NCBI GenBank assembly: GCA_916613615.1
Contig: OU744725.1
Coordinates: forward strand, 52,571,575 to 52,635,574
DNA: 64,000 nucleotides
DNA from: Steromphala cineraria
Taxonomy: Eukaryota > Mollusca > Gastropoda > Trochida > Trochidae
Direction: 5' to 3'
The notes beneath the pieces were generated by a model, which did not search any database, was not told the origin of the DNA, and was given only the letters and a program-made list of their open reading frames with translations. Made by a program: the position numbers and the translations under genes. Positions 57,020 through 64,000 of the stretch are shown here, piece after piece (the first letter of the stretch is position 1; each line of letters opens with the position of its first letter).

Positions 57020-60000
57020 CACAGGGGGTACTCGACTGTACAGGTAAAGCGGAAGTTGCACCTCTGCAACGTCCAATTCCTCACTGTACAGTGAAAACAA
57101 AACAACCCCGACTCCACGTTCACGGTTAGTTCTAGTAATATTCACCTTCTGAGAGTTGAAACGTGTAAAATATGAAACTTTTAAGTATTTCTCTACATAT
57201 TTCTAAAGGCATAATTACGATAATGTTTCAATTGTTGTCATACTTGCCCATTTCAAGTGACTGCCCGTTCGAACCTAATGTAGCGATCGCGAAATTGACT
57301 GTTTAACTCATACATGTAGCGGACTATGTAGAGGTCATTTGATGATTGTTGTAACTTATAGAGTAAAATAATGCGTATTCAAAGGCCCATGTGGTGTATC
57401 AATGCTTATTTCATTATATTTAAAGAGAAACAAAATATAGACTGTACGCCCTGATGGACGTTGCACCGGCACTGTACGGGGAGTTACATATAATAACAGT
57501 TAGACTGTACGGGGAGTTGGTACGTTATGATACATGTCCCCAATACATTAAAGGGGCAGTAGCACGTTTTTTGATAATTTTATATTTAACAATTTTCGCT
57601 GATAATTGAAAGTTAATGTTAAATGTATTACTTTGACAGTGTCAAAAATCTCATTACACAAGTCAATCATCCATAGTCAGAGGACAAAGTATGAAGATTT
57701 ACATAAAATCCATTGGCGGCCATTTTTGTGTGAACACCTTTAATTCATTTTTGTAAGAAAAAGGAATCGCATGGCTAAACTTTACGTTATATATTGGAAT
57801 TATTACTGCTCCATTTAGTTTAAATACATTGTCTTTCAATTGGAACCATTAATTTTCATTTTCCTGACATCACCTTATACTCCCCCGAAAAACGTGCTAC
57901 TGCCCCTTTAAGGTGGATTTATTTTACTTTTCAGGCTACATGTATGGAGGGTAACCAACCGATTTTCATGAAACTTTCAGGGATTGTAGAATATGACCTA
58001 ACTTAGAAATGCAGGAGCCAGATTTTTTAATTTCGATTTTGGTTTTGAGTTATCTCCCCTTAAAGTCAAAACTTCAAACCTTAATTTCTCGGTAACTATG
58101 GGAGATAATTGTATAAAATTTCACTAAAGTGTGGGCAACATCATTCTCCATCGACTAAGCCCATAGCATTTTTCGGCCATATAAATAGATTTTTTTTTTA
58201 TTCTCGAAAAACTGAAATTTTGGCGGTTCAGACGGTACGCGTCTTTGAAAATCTTCTCCTCAGTAACGGCAGTACATACAGACGCATGCTGTAGCTCATT
58301 TTAAAGCTGAGAGATTGCTTCACATAAATAGGTCATATCAAGTTTCAATTTGTAGTGGTTTTTAAACTACAGCAGTTTCAAAAAGGATCTTTTAAAATAA
58401 AGGATTTTCATGCGTCACGTTCAAAGGGACACTTCTCGGTAACGAAATGTCAAGAATTATATCTGTTTGATGCATTCTGTTCTACAATGATAGTTCAACA
58501 AGTTCACTACAGGTCATTATTATATAAAAGTTAATATTAAAGGAAATATGTTGACATAAAGACATTTTATATATTTTTCGGCGATTTTAACATTTTTCGA
58601 GGGTTATTTTACTTTGAGAATTTTAGTTTGAAAACTTTTACAGATAGAAATTTTATCGTTGATGTTTTGTAAAGCAGATGTAATGAGTAGATAGAAAAAA
58701 ATATCAACAAGTCAGGATAACTTTTTTTTTCTGTCCATGACCGGTCCTTGAATATTGCGATTTTTGGAAAATCCTCATTTTTGGCACATTTCAAAATTCC
58801 ACAGTTTCTTTATTAAGTAAGATATCTTTAAATTGATTGCATTTTTACATGCGCTATTCCAAGCACAACCTTTGCTATGTTACACTTTATCATGAAAATG
58901 TTGATAATAAAGGAGCTAGAGGGACCAACATGAAGTAGGGGTCTAAAACTAATCAAATTTCAGTGTTTTCAACAAAGTTCTTAAGTTCATTACTCCATTA
59001 CTATTTAAGTTATCAAAACAAAACATACATCTTTGTATGTGGATAAACAAGACCAACATTGTTTCTGATTTACCTTATGAGTGAAATATCAATAGTTAAA
59101 AGTGTTAGGTTTCATTACATTATACAGGGGTCTGAAACAGTCTACTTTAAATTATAGCCTTTAATCACATGTATCTGGCAAACGGTGATAGATAATTCAA
59201 CCAAATTTGTTTCTGCTTCTAGGAATATTATTTTCTGAAGTATGATGTCATAGCTGACATTGGCCAACATGGTGAATTTTTCTGAAAAGTCTTTAACACT
59301 GAATATCAAGTGAAATTTGGTCATTTTGATAATGTATTAGTTACTGTTTACCTCTTAGACAAAAAGTGAAGGTCAAACACTGTGTGAAGGTCAAACATGA
59401 ATCTTAAAGACCTAAGTATTGACGCGTCAATCCTAGTTGATTTTGGACTTATTTTTCATAAGAGTTTCTCATTAAACTGACTTAGTTTCATATGAAAATA
59501 AACATCTCAGCGTTAATGGTTATATTAGATGAGTAACATTACAAGATAATATCCCTGGTGGGAGGGTATTATCTGGGGATGGAGGGCCTTATAAACGTAA
59601 GTAGGGTCCTCATGTCAGGGTATTATCTGAGCTTATGAGGCCCTCTCATATGCATGAGGGAAGTTGCACGGGGATAAAGACTGAAAAAACAGGTATTAAA
59701 ACTACCGTGAACTATATAATTGCACATAACAGTTTAACGTAGCAATATTTATCTTCCGAAAATGTATTAACATCATAGCATTTATTGTCGCATAACTTTA
59801 TAAATAAAAGTAGTTTGTATCTTAAATTTTATATGAACACATTCACCAATATCCGCCCGAAACTATTATGCATGTAAGTTCTGAACAGTGATTGATTGAT
59901 TGCGTTGGTGTTTATTGCCGCTTGAGCAATGTTACAGCCATTAGTGGCGTGTGGATTTAAATGCAATCCTTATTTTATAAACATATGACAGTTCTCGGTT

Positions 60001-60497
60001 ACTCTGTAAATGCACAACTTCCCGTACAGTCAGCATCCGAGACAGTCGCAACGTCCCTTCAGCGTACAGTTTAATTTTAGTCGAAATATTTGGCCGAAAC
60101 AGTCAGAAATACTTTATTGGGCATTTATATAACGATATCCACATTCTATCAACATATGAGAGGTTAATTTGAATGACTCCGTTCATCTAAATTGCTGTGA
60201 TTGGCAAATTTAAACATATTTTCGTTAGGCTTTCTAACGCGATCTCAAGGACAGCTGAAAATCATCATTATACAGAGACCGAAGTTATGTTACATTATAA
60301 ATGCAGTAGTTTACAAAGCAGTAAAGCTTCATCGGTCCACCAATTTAAGACAGTTTAAATCTGTTATAAACAACGTATTAACTAGAACTAACCGTGAACG
60401 TGGAGTCGGGGTTGTTTTGTTTTCACTGTACAGTGAGGAATTGGACGTTGCAGAGGTGCAACTTCCGCTTTACCTGTACAGTCGAGTACCCCCTGTG
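57020..60497. mobile_element. 2.8 kb non-autonomous TIR transposon, copy 2 (interrupted)
   Basis: Same 117-bp TIRs as copy 1 (57020-57136 and 60381-60497), flanked by a perfect 5-bp TSD, AATAC (57015-57019 and 60498-60502). It is 710 bp longer than copy 1 because a family-1 MITE has inserted at 57552-57907 and because about 330 bp at 57925-58255 is absent from copy 1. The remainder aligns throughout with scattered substitutions. No transposase is encoded. Confidence 0.88.
57552..57907 (-). mobile_element. TTAA-MITE family 1 nested in transposon copy 2
   Basis: CAATACATTAA-AGGGGCAG ... CTGCCCCT-TTAAGGTGG, where copy 1 has CAATACATTAAGGTGG (about 6419-6434). This gives the insertion boundaries and a TTAA (or TA) target duplication directly. 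Confidence 0.95.
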
Positions 60498-60502
60498 AAT
60501 AC

Positions 60503-61655
60503 ATGGCCCCAAGTAACATGTTTCAACTGGGTTGTGAAATGACCATGTACAAATAGCTTCATGTGTATAAACTGGAAAGTCCCCTTAAATTTAATTCCTG
60601 CATGTATCTTCCAGGTTTTTATTCTATCCAGATTTTACCTTCACTTGAATATCATGCGTTTGACATTCTAAGATTAATCTTTCTTTTTCCAGAACTTGAC
60701 TTGTTCGTGTTTGAATATAAAACATACATACAATCTAGATAAATCGAAACTTGATTGGTGATGATAATTATTACCAAAGGCCCTTGATAAGAATGTATAA
60801 TAAATATATTTATGAGATACATAGATAAATGGCCATTTGTTGTAGATATTATTCTGATCGCCCAGCCACCTCTTAGAAGTACAGAATAATATATTATCAT
60901 CGTAAGGAAACATAACGTTTAGAAGCAAACTTGCGGTTTTTATAAGTCACAAATTGCTAAGCGTGGTGAATCTTTTGAGTGGTGTTTAAAATGGCAAGGT
61001 GTCCTCCAAACTCACGACAGAGAGTCTGTAAATAGCATGATATATTGCAGGTTAAGGGCTTATCAAACGATACTTTGAATTGGTATCAAACGAGCGAAAG
61101 CAAGTTATATATCTAATAGTTCTATCTATCTGTACTAGTCTGGCAAATTCCTTAATAGATTTTTCAATTGACGAAGAACATTGAAACCCCAAAAATTGAA
61201 CGTCATCTTATTATGGTATATCACATTCTCTCCCATCAGTCAGATATAGCTGCCTCTGTGGGGAGAGAATGTGGTATGTGGCATGATTGACATAACTTAT
61301 AACGACTGGACAGCACCTTGCAAAGTATCAATGTAGTGTAGAAGCTTTGCGAATACAAATACACGGATACAGCTGAAAAGATGAACACATGACTATGATT
61401 TTGGAACGGACTTATCATGGTATAATAAAGAAAAAAAGATCGATAAAACCTGAAGGTTGGCTGAAGTCATACATTTTAAAACGTTGTGTGACGAATAAGG
61501 CATGATCCGCGGACAATATTGAAAAAAACTGTCTACCCACGGGATTTTGCCCAAGGGTCGTAGGCCTGTTGAAAGGATAGGCATTAGGCAAGAACAAAAG
61601 CGAACGTAAAATATCAAACTACCCTAACTCGCACATTTGTTTAAAGAGCGCCAAA
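60503..61655. other. Intergenic stretch without recognised features
   Basis: No gene recognised. Contains one CCTCTGTGGGGAGAGAATG hairpin (61223-61277) and an ACGAGCGAAAGCAAGTT motif at about 61088, related to the apex of the 52181 hairpin. Confidence 0.45.
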
Positions 61656-61659
61656 CATC

Positions 61660-62002
61660 ACCCCAGCAGGCACACAACGTCGAATCGACGTTGGATTATA
61701 GTTTAGATGTGGTCGCGACGTCGTTCAACTTAAAATAGACGTTGTTTCAACGTCAGTAATTTCGACGTCGATAAAGACAACGTTGCTTCGACGTTGTTAA
61801 TTTCGACGTTGATTTAACGACGTTGTCACAACGTCGGTATTTTCGACGTCAATAACAACGACGTTGCCCCGACGTCGGTAATTTCGACGTTGACTGAACA
61901 ACGTTGTTTCAACGTCGGTTATTTCTGTTAAGGTGGCGTTCTTTCGACGTCGAGAAAATCAAGATACACAACGTCGTTTCAACGTTTCTATTTCCGACGT
62001 CT
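61660..62002. repeat. ACGT-rich degenerate tandem repeat, period about 41 bp
   Basis: Begins CCCAGCAGGCACACAACGTC. It continues with alternating GTTTCAACGTC, AATTTCGACGTCG and ACAACGTTG blocks about 41 bp apart. Nearly every ACGT sits in a palindrome such as GACGTC or AACGTT, and both orientations mix. Confidence 0.85.
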
Positions 62003-62699
62003 ATGTATTTGAGATTTATGTTGATAAATGACCTTACGTTGTTCCGATTTTACAACCTACGAATTATATCAGATGAAAGCACGTCTGTCTCTTGTGAAAC
62101 TAAAGATTTTCGTTTGTTAGTTGATCATTCATTAAAAACGCGAATAAGTGTCTGTTAAAATTGTGTGATATTCGCCTTTAAACTTGTAAAGAGCGCCCCG
62201 TTATGAAAGGACTAACTAAATTACTGTTAGTAACAACTAACAGATTGCGCGACAAGAAAGGCATTTTTTCTAGGATATCGTATAGAAAATATTTTTTCTT
62301 TATGTAGAGTCTAGAGTTGTTTTCCTTTATACAGTTTAACCTTTTCCATTCCTTTTATAATAAAGCTTTTTCGAATTACCAATAAAATGTATAGATATGA
62401 AATCAGTAAAAAAAAGTACACTTTAAAAGTCATTTTCAAATATAGTTACATAAATTTATGTAAAACAGTCATTAATCTATCAATGAATAAATGAATAAAT
62501 ATACCGTTTTAAAAGCATTGTTTCGTGAATAGGCTAGCACTTGAAAATTCAGGAACAAATTCGTGATCACTTTATTCATAAACAATATTTGCCGATAATT
62601 TGTTTCCCTAAACGGCGTATGAACTGAAAAAAAGTCATTTTTCTTATATTCCCGACGTTACTTTGTTCGCCAACAAGCATACCACATTTTCGCGCCAGC

Positions 62700-62858
62700 A
62701 CAAATGCTGATGACGTCATAGTTTAAACTATTACGTCACAATCTTAGTACTTTCGTCGCCATGTTTGTCGGTCGATGTAAGGGGAAATCAACGTCCTGTT
62801 AGATGTTATATCGGATCACGATTCGGGTGCACTGACATCGCTCTACTATTTTGAAATG
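62700..62858 (+). promoter_or_regulatory. CRE-containing promoter and candidate first exon
   Basis: TGATGACGTCATAG (about 62710) has a full CRE palindrome TGACGTCA, and TTACGTCAC follows 20 bp later. The region then becomes less AT-rich. A short upstream ORF starts at ATG 62764 and ends at a TAG. A good donor, GAAATG|GTAAGT, lies at 62858/62859 directly after an ATG, so the first coding exon could hold only the start codon. The gene body would lie right of the window; its identity is unknown. Confidence 0.45.
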
Positions 62859-62869
62859 GTAAGTATTTC

Positions 62870-64000
62870 CCTTGATCTATTAAACTTTCCATCATTGAGT
62901 TTCAATTACACTAGACACGTCAAAATTTGAACGCATCTCGTTGACTTCAGTTCTGTTGGCCTAGGCCTAGTGCCAAGGCAACTGTAAATCTAGTACGATT
63001 ATATATTATTATAGCTCTAATATTAAACTATTATTTGAAAAATAGCATTTGTTTAATTAGTTAGTGAGTCACGATGATAAAAGAAAGTCATAGGTTCAAA
63101 ACTTCTGCTGTCATTCAACTTGTGTCCGCAACATTGTTGAACTCCGTACAGTGTTGTGGCATAGCATAACGTGCTTGATACCGTAACCGGTGTTGCACGG
63201 AGCTCGTAAAGTATTCGATCAGCTGTTTAGGTGTTCATTTGGTTCAGAGCGTTCACTGTACAGTACGTGTACAGTTTCGTTGTTGTTTTTGATTAATAAT
63301 TATCTACTCTGAGCATCAGCTTGAATGAAACAGCAGTTGAATTGTTATCATAGAGTGGCAATGAGTGCATCATAATCAGCGTTGTCCCGTATTATTTTTG
63401 TAGGAAAAAGATCATGAAAAGGGTTGTGTTTAAACCGGGTAGATTGGCAATCATCTCAGTTTAAAAGTATATAATTTTGATCAATTATTTGAATGACTCC
63501 GTCACTTGAACTATGATCACGTCATAGAAAGATATGGCTACTTACGTTTAATACGTTAGGGTTGTTGTAATAGTGTTGTTCCCAATTGCGTCATATTCAT
63601 GAACGACATCAAATATTCACATATCATACTATTTGGACATTTATACATGTACATGTAGGCCTACAGTATTGATGTAATTGGTATTCAATATTTATAATAA
63701 TAACTGAAATATCATTTGCCAAAAGTATAAATTATACGCCCGTATTTAAGAACAAGAAGGGCTCCAGCTATATCAAATTGATTTTATTTTCATTGTTAAC
63801 TTTATTAATTTTGTATCAGACTAATCATATAATTATGTTCAAATATGACGGAATGATGGCATACCACATACTTTTTTCTGAACTGTTGATGGATGAAATT
63901 CGTTTTCAATTGTTTATTTCCTCGCAAAACACAATATTACCAGTGACCAGACCATCTAATATTTTAATGCATGACAGTTTAGCATTATATCTATATGACT
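62870..64000. other. Stretch to the window end, possibly first intron
   Basis: AT-rich, without recognised coding exons or repeats. If the donor at 62859 is used, this is intron 1 of a rightward gene. Confidence 0.35.

Noticed and set aside
60201..60542. 113-codon plus-strand ORF near the right end of transposon copy 2
   Set aside because: It runs into the TIR, has no equivalent intact frame in copy 1, and shows no transposase motif.
60640..60730. Possible minus-strand exon reading QVLEKERLILECQTHDIQVK before a GTAAAA donor, conceivably upstream of the lectin exon
   Set aside because: The acceptor is weak, the peptide is short and resembles no lectin segment I can name. Left out pending transcript evidence.

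Overview
The window is AT-rich animal DNA with compact GT-AG exons, long introns and very dense short DNA transposons. The sequence suggests a marine mollusc, probably a bivalve: an insulin-related first exon with the extra molluscan-type cysteine, a tRNA-headed SINE whose body resembles the molluscan META domain, and interspersed repeats familiar from bivalve genomes. The organism is an inference; no sequence-database search was possible.

Layout. 1-175: amino-terminal piece of a Tc1/mariner-type transposase. 1341-1560 (-): first coding exon of an insulin-related peptide; its A-chain exon is not in the window. 1844-13400: hAT MITE, decayed LINE reverse transcriptase, copy 1 of a 2.8 kb TIR transposon, a 9-bp-TSD inverted-repeat element and a SINE. 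13-18 kb: rearranged MITE fragments. 18.65-21.28 kb: a 59/81-bp minisatellite of about 39 units with higher-order structure. 21.3-27 kb: mostly non-coding DNA with MITEs. 27309-38369 (-): complete 13-exon cytochrome P450 matching CYP39A1 (469 aa). 38499-49452 (+): complete 10-exon OSCP1 (368 aa). These two genes are head to head, with about 130 bp between start codons. 49.5-54.3 kb: possible long OSCP1 3' UTR carrying hairpins. 56317-56530 (-): one exon of a C-type lectin domain. 57020-60497: copy 2 of the 2.8 kb transposon. 61660-62002: ACGT-rich tandem repeat. 62700-62858: CRE-containing promoter-like DNA and a candidate first exon running rightward out of the window.

The genes do not form a pathway. 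CYP39A1 is an oxysterol 7-alpha-hydroxylase in vertebrates and OSCP1 is linked to organic solute uptake and ciliated or testis tissue; their shared promoter is the only visible link. The most distinctive content is the non-autonomous DNA transposons. At least eight families can be separated by terminal motif and target-site duplication, and many copies sit in introns of the two intact genes. One MITE insertion can be dated relative to its host because an empty and a filled copy of the same host transposon are both present.
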